A stretch of 64,000 bases of DNA from Moraxella cuniculi DSM 21768 (GCF_900156515.1 NZ_FTNU01000002.1:124001-188000); one strand, 5' to 3'. Positions 21,425 through 31,295 are shown, numbered from the stretch's first letter. The notes: generated from the letters alone by a model not told the origin. Program-made: numbers and translations.

Positions 21425-22651
21425 ATGGCGACAGATTTTGTGGCACAGATGAGCCAGCTGTTTGATGATGCACAGGATTTAATGGCAGATACGCCCTATT
21501 TTATTGGCATGATGAGTGGCACAAGTCTAGATGCGATGGACGCTGTCTTGTGCCAATTTTTTGACGATGAACGCACAGTGGAGATTGTTGCAAGCCACAG
21601 TTTGCCTTTTGCCGATGATTTGCGTGCCGTGTTGCTGGCATTGACTGTGCCAAATGGGACGGCTTCGGTCATCTCGGATTATAATCTTGGCTTTGACAGC
21701 GAGCTTGATGTATTCGGTTGGGCAAGCGTCTATTATGCTTCATTTGCCGCACAGGTTGTCATTGAACTGCTTGAAAAAGCCAACATCAATAGCGACAAAG
21801 TCTGTGCCATCGGCTGCCACGGTCAGACGGTCAGACACCGACCACAGTGGGCATTTAGCCTGCAACTCATTGATCCCAATTTGCTCGCTGAATACACAGG
21901 CATTAGCGTTGTTAGCGATTTTCGTCGCCGTGATATGGCGGTCGGCGGTCAAGGAGCTCCTTTGGTACCTGCATTTCATCAGGCAATGTTTGGCAATCAT
22001 GCAGCAATAAAAGCCGTGCTCAATCTGGGCGGCATTGCCAATATTACTTTGCTAAATCAGCCATTAGACAGCACCCAAGTGGGCTTTGATACAGGTGTGG
22101 CAAACCTACTTATGGACGCATGGATTGCCAAACACACAGGCAAACCGTATGACAAAGACGGTGCATGGGCGGCATCAGGACAAGTGATTGAGCCATTATT
22201 ACAACTTTTGCTTAGCCACCCATTTTTTGCCAAAAAACCACCAAAAAGCACAGGTCGTGAGGAATTTCATTTAGCATGGCTTAACAATAATCTTGAAAAA
22301 CTGCACCAAAATCACCCTTCACTTAGCTATCAAGCTGCCGATGTACAAGCCACGCTTGCCGAGCTGACCGCCATCAGTGCCGCCAGCGAAATCTCTCGCT
22401 TTGTTGATGATGGCGTGCTGGTTGTTTGTGGCGGTGGTGCCAAAAATCAGCACCTCATGCGTCGCTTGCAAGCCCATCTGCCAACCATGTCAGTCAGACC
22501 AAGCGATGAGTTTGGCATCGATGTAAGCCTGGTTGAGAGCGTAGCATTTGCTTGGTTGGCACGCCAAACCATCTTGGGACGCACAGGCAATCTACCTGCC
22601 GCCACGGGAGCATCTCGAGCTGTTGTGCTGGGGCAAGTGTGCTTTGCTTAA
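21425..22651 (+). CDS. anmK: Anhydro-N-acetylmuramic acid kinase
   Basis: A 408-aa kinase that hydrolyses and phosphorylates 1,6-anhydro-MurNAc to MurNAc-6-phosphate in cell-wall recycling. Visible blocks are GMMSGTSLDAMDAVL, GCHGQTVRHRP, VVSDFRRRDMAVGGQGAPLVPAFH, LNLGGIANIT and VCGGGAKN. Composition and phrasing return to the local style, so this marks the right flank of the his island. A GAAAGG-like ribosome site precedes the ATG. Confidence 0.94.
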   Translation: MATDFVAQMSQLFDDAQDLMADTPYFIGMMSGTSLDAMDAVLCQFFDDERTVEIVASHSLPFADDLRAVLLALTVPNGTASVISDYNLGFDSELDVFGWASVYYASFAAQVVIELLEKANINSDKVCAIGCHGQTVRHRPQWAFSLQLIDPNLLAEYTGISVVSDFRRRDMAVGGQGAPLVPAFHQAMFGNHAAIKAVLNLGGIANITLLNQPLDSTQVGFDTGVANLLMDAWIAKHTGKPYDKDGAWAASGQVIEPLLQLLLSHPFFAKKPPKSTGREEFHLAWLNNNLEKLHQNHPSLSYQAADVQATLAELTAISAASEISRFVDDGVLVVCGGGAKNQHLMRRLQAHLPTMSVRPSDEFGIDVSLVESVAFAWLARQTILGRTGNLPAATGASRAVVLGQVCFA

Positions 22652-22665
22652 ATTAAAACGCACAC

Positions 22666-22716
22666 CACGCCAAGCCTGACAACTTCCCAATGTGTCAGCG
22701 GTGGCGTGTTTGCTTT
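22666..22716 (+). terminator. anmK terminator
   Basis: CACGCCA (22666-22672) pairs with TGGCGTG (22702-22708), and inner CTGACA (22676-22681) with TGTCAG (22693-22698), across a 3x3 internal loop. TTTGCTTTTG follows. Confidence 0.65.
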
Positions 22717-22932
22717 TGTCAATCAGCAAGGTGCATTTGACAATTAACCCAAGCATCAACCCATTGCCAGTGATTGATTAATCATGCTACATTTTAACAA
22801 ACCAGCGATGCCAAACCATCAACCAATCGCTGCCATTTGACCAAATTTATCAATGCAATCTTGGCAAATGCCCACAAATAGTGCTATGATTTATAATAAT
22901 GTAACAAACTAACAATAACCTTTGGGGTAGGC

Positions 22933-23892
22933 ATGGAATTTCGACAACTGAGTTATTTTTTGCATCTGGCAAATACTGGCAGCGTCAGCCAGTCAGCAAA
23001 AGCCCTAGGTCTATCCCAACCATCTCTGAGTCGCCAAATTCAGCAGCTTGAGGACAATTTGCAGGCTCAGCTGTTCAAACGACATCACCGCCCCATGACG
23101 CTGACAGACGCTGGCGAATTTTTATACCGCCACATCAAAGAACCACTGCATGAACTTGAGCAAGCAATGGCACTGACGCGTCGATTTGGCGAAAGTTGCC
23201 AAAACCGCCTTATCATCGGTTCGGTTGGTTCGGTCATACATGGATTGTTGCCAGAAGTTGTTTCGAAATTTCGCCAAATGGTCAGTGATGATCATTCAGA
23301 GTTTGATATTAAAGTTGTTGAGATGAGCTTTGAGCAGCAAATCACGGCACTAAAGGCTGGTGAGATTGATGTTGGATTTGCTCGCAGTGTCAGTCACGAC
23401 AGTTTGATTCATCAAGCATTTTTGCGTCATGAGCCACAAGTTTTGGCGGTACCAAAATGGCATTCGCTGGCAAATCATACAAGCCCCATCAAGCTATCAC
23501 AGCTTGCCACCGATACGCTGATTTTGTATCATCATACCACCGACACACCAACAATGGCACAAAGCGACCCACTGCTACAACTGTTCGAGCAAGCACAAAC
23601 GCAACCAAAAAACAGTGTGCGAGTGCGTGATATTCAGATCGCCTTGGCAATGGTTGCTGCCAGCGAGGGCGTAACCATCGTTCCTGACAGCTTAACTGGC
23701 GTTCGTCATGAGCAGATATGCTATCTGCCACTGGCTCATGATTTTAGCTCCGCCATCTACATCAATACATTGGCACACAACCCCGTGCCACATTTGGCGA
23801 GCTTATATCAAGCCATTATCAGCGTTTATGAACATCACCAAATTCACATCACAACCAAACTATCCGACATGAACTGTTGCAATGACAAATAA
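22933..23892 (+). CDS. LysR-family transcriptional regulator
   Basis: A 319-aa LTTR. The N-terminal helix-turn-helix reads MEFRQLSYFLHLANTGSVS, then ALGLSQPSLSRQIQQLE; LFKRHHRPMTLTDAGE links it to the coiled helix. The rest is a two-lobed effector domain with EIDVGFAR. The N-terminal style is BenM/CatM-like. It converges on efeB, and no divergently transcribed target lies beside it (the upstream neighbour anmK reads the same way). The regulated genes and inducer are unknown. Confidence 0.88.
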   Translation: MEFRQLSYFLHLANTGSVSQSAKALGLSQPSLSRQIQQLEDNLQAQLFKRHHRPMTLTDAGEFLYRHIKEPLHELEQAMALTRRFGESCQNRLIIGSVGSVIHGLLPEVVSKFRQMVSDDHSEFDIKVVEMSFEQQITALKAGEIDVGFARSVSHDSLIHQAFLRHEPQVLAVPKWHSLANHTSPIKLSQLATDTLILYHHTTDTPTMAQSDPLLQLFEQAQTQPKNSVRVRDIQIALAMVAASEGVTIVPDSLTGVRHEQICYLPLAHDFSSAIYINTLAHNPVPHLASLYQAIISVYEHHQIHITTKLSDMNCCNDK

Positions 23893-23956
23893 CTATCTTT
23901 TGTCAGCCTAGGTCACAGTCATGCGGTTTTGGAATTTTGTTAAGTACTGCTAAAAA

Positions 23957-24009
23957 ATAACAAGTACCAGCTTAATGGAGCATACCCATCAATATTTGGC
24001 ACTTGTTAT
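23957..24009. terminator. Possible bidirectional terminator between the lysR and efeB genes
   Basis: ATAACAAGT (23957-23965) and ACTTGTTAT (24001-24009) are perfect inverted repeats with a long 35-nt loop, in the convergent gap. The long loop makes this weak. Confidence 0.35.
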
Positions 24010-24040
24010 CACTGGGTGGATTTGGTTGCTTGTGCATAAA

Positions 24041-25273
24041 TTATGAGTCAAACAATTTTTGCCCCAAATATTCACCAGATGACACGCCACCAAAAACCGC
24101 AAACAAGCCACTGCCAATATGCGTGGTGTATTCATTCATCTTGTCAATGCGTCCCAAGGCATTCTGAATTGCGATAAATTGCTCGGGCGATTTTTGGAAT
24201 GAAATAAACAACAAACCTGCATCAAACTGCCCCGTGCGTGCATCTATGCCACTGCTGTACGAATACGAACGCCGAAGCATCTGTAGCTTGGTGCGATTGG
24301 CAAGCGTTGTATGCCCAATATCAGGCATGATTGCCTCGCCATTATCATCGGTAGCATCGGGGTTAAATTCATCAAATTCCTGTGCTGATCCCAGCGGTGC
24401 TCCTGTGTTGCGATGCCGAGCAAAAGTTTGTTCTTGTGCCTTTAAAGCAGTGCGATCCCAAGTCTCAAGGTGCATCTGGATAATCCGCGTAACCAAATAA
24501 CTGCCACCAGTCAGCCAACTGCCATCATTCACCCAAATTTGCTCATCGGCATTTTGTAGCACCGAGCGATTGGCCGTACCATCTTTAAAACCAAACAAAT
24601 TTCTTGGCGTATCACTGCCTTTATCAAAAGAATTAAACCCCGCCTGCGACCAACGCATGGTAATTTTGTCGCGTGCCTGCCGAACAAGCTGACGCACCGC
24701 ATGAAACGCCACTTGTGGATCTTCGGCACAGGCCTGAATGCAAATATCACCGCCTGATAACTCGGGGAGAATCTGCTCTCGTGCAAAACTTGGTAACTCA
24801 CGAAATGCCAAAGGAGCCTTGTGAACCAAACCCAATTTTTGCAAAAAACTGGGACTAATACCAAAGGTAAGCGTCAGCCCATACGCCCCCAACCCATCTG
24901 CCTCGCCTGTGTCGGTCGGTGGCGTTTGTTGGCTTGTGCCATAGTCGGCGATATTTTTACCCTGCATCAAGCGAGCTGCCGCCTGCGTCCATGCTTGTAG
25001 CATTTGCCGTATCTTATCAACATCTTGACTGTGCAAATCTGCCACCAAAAAATAAATATGCCGCTGAACGGGCGTGATAATCCCCGACTGATGTTCCCCA
25101 AAAAACTCATACTGCAAATTCGCCATACAGTGCGTGGCATCTGCCTGATTCTTGCCAAAGCCTGTTGCGACTTTATTACAAGCGGTTAATAGCGGCGAGC
25201 TTGCCACCAGCCCAACCGCTCCCATGCCCTTTAAAAAATGACGGCGATTTTGCAAAAAATTCATATCCGACAT
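24041..25273 (-). CDS. efeB: Deferrochelatase/peroxidase EfeB (DyP type)
   Basis: A 410-aa dye-decolourising-type haem peroxidase exported by Tat. The signal has the twin arginine in NRRHFLKG, then a hydrophobic stretch and LTAC, which could also be a lipobox. The catalytic aspartate block is FGFKDGTANR. Late blocks such as RRSYSYSSG and GLLFISFQKSP are family wording. EfeB promotes ferrous iron uptake with EfeU and EfeO. It follows efeO by 53 bp, probably in the same operon under the Fur box near 26240. ATG 25273 is used; ATG 25264 is an alternative. A lone ACAAGCGGT at 25188 is probably chance. Confidence 0.92.
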   Translation of the reverse strand: MSDMNFLQNRRHFLKGMGAVGLVASSPLLTACNKVATGFGKNQADATHCMANLQYEFFGEHQSGIITPVQRHIYFLVADLHSQDVDKIRQMLQAWTQAAARLMQGKNIADYGTSQQTPPTDTGEADGLGAYGLTLTFGISPSFLQKLGLVHKAPLAFRELPSFAREQILPELSGGDICIQACAEDPQVAFHAVRQLVRQARDKITMRWSQAGFNSFDKGSDTPRNLFGFKDGTANRSVLQNADEQIWVNDGSWLTGGSYLVTRIIQMHLETWDRTALKAQEQTFARHRNTGAPLGSAQEFDEFNPDATDDNGEAIMPDIGHTTLANRTKLQMLRRSYSYSSGIDARTGQFDAGLLFISFQKSPEQFIAIQNALGRIDKMNEYTTHIGSGLFAVFGGVSSGEYLGQKLFDS

Positions 25274-25326
25274 AAAACAACACCAAAAAAAACGACAAAC
25301 AAGCCAAGCTTATTTGCCGATTTTAT

Positions 25327-26193
25327 TTATTCAAGGATAATGCCCATCTGTGCCAACGGCTCACCCAGTTTATTGACCGCTTCGGCAAGCGATTTGGTCT
25401 GTTCGCTGGTTAATGTGTCGTAAGGTTTATAAACGCCACCCTCTCGATATTTTGCCAATTCTTTGTACACATCGGCAAATCGCTCTTCGATGGTTGCGAC
25501 CAATTTCTCATCTTTTGCCTTAAGTTTTGGGGTCAAAATTTCAAAAATCTTTTCTGCACCTTCGATATTTGCCTGAAAATCATACAAATCTGTTTTTGAG
25601 AAAATCTCTTCTTCGCCCGTGATTTTGCCTGTAGAAACCTCATTGAGCAAATCCACCGAGCCTTGTACCATCAGCTCGCCTGTGATTGGCATTTGTGAGA
25701 CCTGCTCACGCAACTGCTTGGCATCAGCCAGTAGCTGTTCGGCGAGCTTTTCTGTGCCTGCTGTGGTGTTTTGTGTCCATAGGATTTTTTCGATGGCATG
25801 AAAGCCCGTCCAGACCTCGCCTGCTTCCAAATCCGCTTCACGGTTGTCAATGCGTGGATCGAGATCGCCAAAACTGCCAGCAATCGGCTCACTGCGTTCA
25901 AAATACACACGCACCTCTGGATACAGTGCCTTAGCCTCTGCGACATTGCCTGATTTTAGCACGGTGGCAAATTTTTCTACGCCCACCACCAGCTCATCAA
26001 TCTCTGACTCAAGCCATGTGCGATAAGTATTAATCTCTTCGGACAAATCAACCGCTTGCGATGGCTGATTGTTTTGCGTTTCGGTTTTGGTGGTCTCACT
26101 TGCCACTTTGGCAGCTTGTTCGGTTTTTTTCTCTTGACAGCCAGCAAGCATCACCGCACAAGCAATCATCGACAAAACAAAAATTTTTTTCAT
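25327..26193 (-). CDS. efeO: EfeO/EfeM-type iron uptake lipoprotein (M75 imelysin-like)
   Basis: A 288-aa periplasmic protein with a lipoprotein signal (MLAGC lipobox at residues 15-19) and an M75 domain carrying the HxxE motif in WTGFHAIEKILW. The cupredoxin domain of E. coli EfeO is absent, so this is the short EfeM form. It probably binds ferrous iron for delivery to a permease. It heads the efeO-efeB pair. A strong Fur box lies 45-60 bp upstream. No efeU permease gene is present in the window. Confidence 0.9.
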   Translation of the reverse strand: MKKIFVLSMIACAVMLAGCQEKKTEQAAKVASETTKTETQNNQPSQAVDLSEEINTYRTWLESEIDELVVGVEKFATVLKSGNVAEAKALYPEVRVYFERSEPIAGSFGDLDPRIDNREADLEAGEVWTGFHAIEKILWTQNTTAGTEKLAEQLLADAKQLREQVSQMPITGELMVQGSVDLLNEVSTGKITGEEEIFSKTDLYDFQANIEGAEKIFEILTPKLKAKDEKLVATIEERFADVYKELAKYREGGVYKPYDTLTSEQTKSLAEAVNKLGEPLAQMGIILE

Positions 26194-26236
26194 AATGCAC
26201 CCTTAAATTATCAATACACATAGCAATTATTATATG

Positions 26237-26255
26237 AAAAATGAAAATCATTATC
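26237..26255 (-). promoter_or_regulatory. Fur box upstream of efeO
   Basis: AAAAATGAAAATCATTATC matches 16 of 19 positions of GATAATGATAATCATTATC, in the gap just before efeO. This is strong support for iron repression of efeOB. Confidence 0.8.
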
Positions 26256-26412
26256 AATGTTAATTTTATCAATTTTGCTTAGAATTTGGCACAAAACGCA
26301 TCAAATTGATTGATAACCGCTCCATGCTTGATAACGGCACCAAATCCATTGATACGCAAATTTAGCCTTATAAAAGATAATCCATCAGACGAAAGAACGC
26401 TCTTTATTTGGC

Positions 26413-27666
26413 TTAAGGCTGGGCGGTATCCATACCCAAATACAGCCTAGGATATTGTCTTTGATAAAAATTGGGCAATTTATCAGCAGTAAGCCGATAC
26501 ACCTGCTTGATTTGTTGATGAAAATAAATCACCCCAGACAACAGCAGCACAATCACCGCAGTTGCCATATACAACCACAGCAAATAACCACCGCTTAACG
26601 CCCAAGTGGTCGCCATCACACCCAAGGGTATCGGAATGATGCACGCCGCCAAAAACACAAATTCAAAACTCTGGGTTAATGCCTTGGGCGTAGCAGTACA
26701 GCGGATTGCTGTGCTATTGATATTAAACATCACCACCGCCAAACCCAGCACAAACATCGATACCGCCAGCACAGCGACATTTTGGCTAAGAGCTGTCATC
26801 ACAATCCCCAAAGCAAATAACGCTGTGCTAACAGCCACCGTATGATACTTACCAAGATGGCGTTAAACACCGCCAATAGCCACGCACTGCCCATAATCAT
26901 GCCTAAGCCAAAAAATCCCTCGCTGATACCGACATACAGCACAGGCAATGAAAATTCTTGGCTGATTTTATAAGGAATCACATAAGCCAAAATCGGCGTA
27001 ACGGAAAAATTTGCCACCGCAGAGACGGTTGCCATAATCCGCTCAATGGGATTAAAAAGTAGCACCTTTAACACATTAACAGCATGGGTGTCGGCGGTGT
27101 TTGTAGAGGCTTTGGGCAGTTTTATCGTAGAAAAAGCATACAAACTAAGCAAGGCAACACTCAAACACAAAAACAAAATCTGCTGATGGCTTAGATAATA
27201 AATCACAAAACCAGACAGCACAGGTGCTAAGATGGTATTAACAGAACCAACAAAACCCCACACCTTAAATGCGTGATTCTTATCCACCCCACCCCAGCAT
27301 ACAGATCTGCCGCCAGTGCATTACCCAGTGGAGTTAATAAAATAGCAAATACAGAAGTGATGATAAAATCGTGGCAAACAGCCAAATCGCTTGGCTATAA
27401 AATAAAGCAAGCAGCCCCACAACGGTCAGAAAACAAAACAGCAGCAAAAGGTGCTTGTTATCAAACTGTAATCTGCTAGAGATTTTACCAAAAATCAATA
27501 AAGACAACACCTGACACAGCCAAGAGAGGGCGATAAATTCACCCAAATCCTGCACCAAACCAAGCCCATCAATCATCACCCATGCAAATAAAATACCAAT
27601 GGTTCTGATGCTGGTGGTTAATAATAGCTCGGCGGCTTGATAGCGGTAAAAAAAATCAAGCCTCAT
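26413..27666 (-). pseudogene. Decayed MFS transporter
   Basis: Three minus frames (27334-27666, 26799-27287, 26413-26838) together give one protein of about 415 aa with roughly 12 hydrophobic segments and MFS phrasing such as FGKISSRLQ in an early cytoplasmic loop. At least three frameshifts are needed: near TTTT at about 27360, near the coding-strand G-runs at 27286-27296, and near 26865. Three independent breaks argue for real decay rather than one sequencing error. It lies next to the Fur-controlled efeOB genes. The former substrate is unknown; a siderophore or metal is only a guess from context. Confidence 0.8.
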
Positions 27667-27913
27667 TGCCTTTTTCCTCTAAAAATTTTTTATATGCTTC
27701 ATCATGCTTGTATTTTTGTTACTTTTGATTGATTTTTAAAGTAACCAACTTGCTTAAGCCTAACCGCTTTAACATAACTCATCTCCTTATAAAGTTAAGA
27801 AACCGTCGCATAAAAATGCCTAGAGTGTTTCCTTATGACGGTTTTGGGCTACCGCATAAAAACACCCTGTCAATACCTTTTGTATATTTTTTGATGCAAA
27901 ATAAAAATATTTT
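27667..27913. other. Intergenic region with an imperfect inverted repeat
   Basis: No gene is seen. AAACCGTC plus CATAA (about 27799-27812) pairs with TTATGACGGTTT (27833-27844) apart from one bulged base. Neither side has a clear T-run, so it may be a weak terminator or the remnant of a mobile element. Confidence 0.35.
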
Positions 27914-28369
27914 TTAATATTTTAAAAACGGCACACACTGATACCAAGCGGTACAATCTGCACCCAATTCACGGCGAATATAAAAATCCTCAACCATGCG
28001 TGCCTGCTGCTCGATGCCATAGCTTAAAAACGGTTTATTTTTGTGCCACTGATAGCGATAACGGCGATTAAACACAGCACGCCAAAACACCCTTATGCCT
28101 TGTTGCACCTGCCAAATATGCACCAGCTCATGAACAAGCCACGCACGCCGCTCAAGTGGCTGGCTGGCAAAATCCTCACACCAGTCATCAGGGTGAAAAT
28201 AAATATTGCCATCAGGTGAGACGGCATAACCCCTAATCACCCACCACACCGTCTTTAGATGAATTTCATCAAGGCACAATGCCTCACCAAAAACACTGCG
28301 GGCAATTTGTCGCTCGCCATCGGTTAGCTTTCGCACCTGTTGTTGATGCCAAAATGGGTTTGTTATCAT
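27914..28369 (-). CDS. HExxH-containing protein of unknown function
   Basis: A 151-aa protein with a zinc-protease-like HELVHIWQ (about residues 88-95) and several tryptophan-rich stretches. No signal peptide or membrane segment is seen. Similar small HExxH proteins are annotated in Moraxellaceae as Vgr-related or metallopeptidase-like; I make no functional claim. ATG 28369 (MITNPFWH) is preferred over 28390. It is divergent from rarA with a 65-bp gap, so the two promoters must overlap. Confidence 0.65.
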   Translation of the reverse strand: MITNPFWHQQQVRKLTDGERQIARSVFGEALCLDEIHLKTVWWVIRGYAVSPDGNIYFHPDDWCEDFASQPLERRAWLVHELVHIWQVQQGIRVFWRAVFNRRYRYQWHKNKPFLSYGIEQQARMVEDFYIRRELGADCTAWYQCVPFLKY

Positions 28370-28434
28370 AACTGTGCCAGAATTTACCAAATTTTATGCT
28401 AAAATAACACAAACAATCACAAAAACCAATTGCC

Positions 28435-29685
28435 ATGAAACCTCTTGCCGAAAGAATGCGACCCGCCACGCTTGACGATGTCATCGGACAGACACACTTG
28501 CTTGGTGAACAAGCACCGATTACCACCATTGTCAAACAAGGTTTTTTGCCCTCAATGATACTGCACGGCTCGGCTGGTATCGGCAAAACCACCCTTGCCA
28601 TGTTGCTGGCTTATGCAGTCGGTCGCCCTTTTCGCCCCTTATCTGCCATCAATAGTGGTGTCAAGGAATTAAGAGAAGTGCTGGGCAGCGATGATGGGTT
28701 ATTTCATCAGCCGCCTGTGGTTTTTGTTGATGAAATTCATCGATTTAACAAAGCACAACAAGATGCCCTGTTACACGCTGTCGAAACAGGCGAAATCACC
28801 TTTATCGGTGCAACCACCGAAAACCCCTCCTTTAGCGTCAATAATGCTTTGTTATCACGCTGCCAAGTATACAAACTAAACCCCCTAAGCCCTGACGAAA
28901 TCAGCACACTGATTCATCGTGCCATCAGAAAAGATGCCCATCTTAGCAAAAAAAATATCCAAGTTTGTGATTTAACCGCCTTGATTGATTTATCACAAGG
29001 TGATGGCAGACGAGCGTTAAACTTGCTTGAACTGGTTTGTAGTGGCGATACCGACCCCATTGTTATTGACAATGCCAGTGTTACCGCTGTGGCAGGGCAA
29101 TCCTTGGTGCGTTATGACAAATCAGGCGACAATCATTATGACCTTATCTCGGCAATGATAAAATCGGTGCGTGGTTCGGATGCTGACGCTGCGATATATT
29201 GGCTGGCACGAATGCTCTCGGCAGGCGAAGATCCTGCCTTTATCGCACGCAGGCTTGTGATTTTGGCAAGTGAAGATATTGGACTTGCCAATCCCAATGC
29301 TTTGTTGCTTGCCGATACTGCCTTGCGTTCAGTTCAGTCAATCGGTATGCCAGAGGCACGCATTATTTTGGGTCAAGTGGCAATCTATCTTGCCAACAGC
29401 CCAAAGTCCAACTCAAGCTACAATGCCATCAATCGTGCCTTAAAACTTGCCGAAACTGACCAATCTAGCGTGCCACTGCACCTTAGAAATGGCGTAACCA
29501 AACTGATGCAAAACGAAGGTTATGGCATAGGCTATATTTATCCGCACGATTATCCAAACCATTATCACCCACAGCAATATCTGCCAGATGCCCTGCAAGG
29601 CGTTAGGTTTTATGAATTTGCTGACAATCAAAAAGAACAAGCCAGCTTTGCTTTTATCAATTGGCTAAAAAATTCAGCACAGTAG
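28435..29685 (+). CDS. rarA: Replication-associated recombination protein A (AAA+ ATPase)
   Basis: A 416-aa RarA/MgsA, a clamp-loader-like ATPase that acts at stalled replication forks. The N-terminal block PLAERMRPATLDDVIGQ is followed by Walker A HGSAGIGKTT, Walker B VVFVDEIHRFNKAQQ, sensor 1 GATTENPSF and arginine finger SRCQVY. The C-terminal tetramerisation domain has EDIGLANP and YPHDYPNHYHPQQYLP. Length and motifs are complete. Confidence 0.95.
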   Translation: MKPLAERMRPATLDDVIGQTHLLGEQAPITTIVKQGFLPSMILHGSAGIGKTTLAMLLAYAVGRPFRPLSAINSGVKELREVLGSDDGLFHQPPVVFVDEIHRFNKAQQDALLHAVETGEITFIGATTENPSFSVNNALLSRCQVYKLNPLSPDEISTLIHRAIRKDAHLSKKNIQVCDLTALIDLSQGDGRRALNLLELVCSGDTDPIVIDNASVTAVAGQSLVRYDKSGDNHYDLISAMIKSVRGSDADAAIYWLARMLSAGEDPAFIARRLVILASEDIGLANPNALLLADTALRSVQSIGMPEARIILGQVAIYLANSPKSNSSYNAINRALKLAETDQSSVPLHLRNGVTKLMQNEGYGIGYIYPHDYPNHYHPQQYLPDALQGVRFYEFADNQKEQASFAFINWLKNSAQ

Positions 29686-29768
29686 CATGGTGGAACTTTA
29701 CCAAAGCACCCCTTTACAAAACACAAACCGCCCCCATTATTTACCAAAAATTCATCAGAGACACAATT

Positions 29769-30857
29769 ATGGCACTAAACAGCATTCCTGAAATCATCGA
29801 AGACATTAAACTTGGCAAAATGGTCATCTTGATGGATGACGAAGATCGAGAAAACGAAGGCGACCTGATCATGGCAGCCAGCCACATCACCCCAGAGGCG
29901 ATTAATTTTATGATAACTCACGCACGCGGTTTGGTATGCCTAACCTTAACCGAGGCTCGTTGTCAGCAACTGGATTTGCCACTGATGAGCGATAAAAACG
30001 GTGCAAAATTTAGCACCAATTTCACCTTATCCATCGAAGCTGCCGAAGGGGTCAGTACTGGCATTTCGGCCTCCGACAGAGCCACCACCATTCGTGCAGC
30101 AGTAGCAGCCAACGCCAAGCCCAGCGACATCGTGCAACCAGGACACATTTTCCCCATCATGGCTCGCAAGGGCGGTGTATTGCACCGTGCTGGACATACC
30201 GAGGCAGGTTGTGATTTGGCAAGACTGGCAGGGCTTGAACCCTCAGCGGTGATTGTTGAAATCATTAAGGCAGATGGCGAAATGGCACGCCGTGATGATT
30301 TGGAAATTTTTGCCAAAGAACATGGGCTAAAAATCGGCACAATCGCCGACTTGATTCAGTATCGCATGGCAACCGAACAAACCGTCAGCGAAGTTGAGAG
30401 TTTCAGCATTCAGACAGAATATGGCGAATTTCAAGCCTATCGCTTTGCCGAGTTTGGCTCCGATGACACGCATTTGGCATTTGTCAAAGGCTCGCCAACA
30501 GGTGGTGTTAGCACCGTGCGTGTTCATAGTTTTTCTCCGATGAAAGACTTATTTGGCATTCGCACAACAGGCAGCCGCTGGAGTGTACAAAACGCCTTGC
30601 AAGAGATTGCCACAGCTGAGCATGGCGTATTGGTATGGATAGGTCATGGTGATGAAATGGGTCTGTCAGATGCATTTGACGCACTCAAAAATCAACAATC
30701 CAGCAACCAAAACCGCCGTGCCCCTTACCAAACCATCGGTGTCGGTGCCCAAATCCTAAAACACTTAGGAGTTAAGGATATGCGTCTATTATCCAGCCCT
30801 ATTAAGTTTAATGCTTTATCAGGATTTGACCTAAACATCATCGAAACAGTGGAATGA
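29769..30857 (+). CDS. ribB: 3,4-dihydroxy-2-butanone-4-phosphate synthase with degenerate GTP cyclohydrolase II domain
   Basis: A 362-aa RibBA-like protein. The first about 200 residues are an intact RibB (MVILMDDEDRENEGDLIMAA, then GVSTGISASDRATTI and HRAGHTEAGCDLA) that makes the four-carbon unit of riboflavin from ribulose-5-phosphate. The C-terminal half aligns with RibA (VRVHS, the HG-D spacing) but the zinc CxxGD...CDC cysteines are missing, so cyclohydrolase activity is probably lost. ATG 29769 was chosen over the upstream frame because the RibB fold begins here. ribD and ribE lie 7-10 kb away. Confidence 0.92.
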   Translation: MALNSIPEIIEDIKLGKMVILMDDEDRENEGDLIMAASHITPEAINFMITHARGLVCLTLTEARCQQLDLPLMSDKNGAKFSTNFTLSIEAAEGVSTGISASDRATTIRAAVAANAKPSDIVQPGHIFPIMARKGGVLHRAGHTEAGCDLARLAGLEPSAVIVEIIKADGEMARRDDLEIFAKEHGLKIGTIADLIQYRMATEQTVSEVESFSIQTEYGEFQAYRFAEFGSDDTHLAFVKGSPTGGVSTVRVHSFSPMKDLFGIRTTGSRWSVQNALQEIATAEHGVLVWIGHGDEMGLSDAFDALKNQQSSNQNRRAPYQTIGVGAQILKHLGVKDMRLLSSPIKFNALSGFDLNIIETVE

Positions 30858-30999
30858 ACCAAGACAAGAAAACAACAATTAATAACAGGCTTACTACCTA
30901 AGTTACAAAATATTATAAGTAATTTTCTGCTTAAGATTTTATAATAAATCATCTTAACCCCTTGGTTTTAGTAATAATACAAACCCAAAAAAGGAGACG

Positions 31000-31248
31000 A
31001 TGATGATTTGGACTTTGATTGTTGGCTTTGTTGTTGGTCTACTGGCTCGCATGATTAAGCCGGGTGCGGACAGCATGGGCTGGATTTTGACCATTATTTT
31101 GGGCATTGCGGGTGCTTATGTTGGAACATTTATCGCCAATTTCTTGGGCATGAATGCCGCCTCTGGCATGAGCTATCTGATTTTCTCAGTCATCGGTGCG
31201 ATGATTTTGCTGTTCGTTTATGAGATTTTAACTGGCAAACGCCGTTAA
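31000..31248 (+). CDS. GlsB/YeaQ/YmgE family small membrane protein
   Basis: An 82-aa protein with three hydrophobic segments, glycine-rich, starting IWTLIVGFVVGLLARMIKPG, the hallmark of the transglycosylase-associated (YeaQ/YmgE) family. Function is unclear; relatives respond to envelope or general stress. GGAGACG precedes tandem ATGs at 31000 and 31003. A terminator follows directly. Confidence 0.88.
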   Translation: MMIWTLIVGFVVGLLARMIKPGADSMGWILTIILGIAGAYVGTFIANFLGMNAASGMSYLIFSVIGAMILLFVYEILTGKRR

Positions 31249-31267
31249 ACAAACCAGCACTTATACC

Positions 31268-31295
31268 AAAAGACACGCTTGTTCGTGTCTTTTTT
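31268..31295 (+). terminator. Terminator after the YeaQ-like gene
   Basis: AAAAGACACG and CGTGTCTTTT form a 10-bp stem with loop CTTGTT, followed by a T-run. Confidence 0.85.

Noticed and set aside
24690-24712. Possible parS in efeB (GCATGAAACG)
   Set aside because: Only one half-site is present and the match is not palindromic.
25188-25196. ACAAGCGGT in efeB as evidence of import
   Set aside because: It is a single copy without the A/T tails, in a gene with native-looking context; consistent with chance.
27799-27844. IS remnant from the inverted repeat
   Set aside because: No transposase fragment or target duplication is visible.
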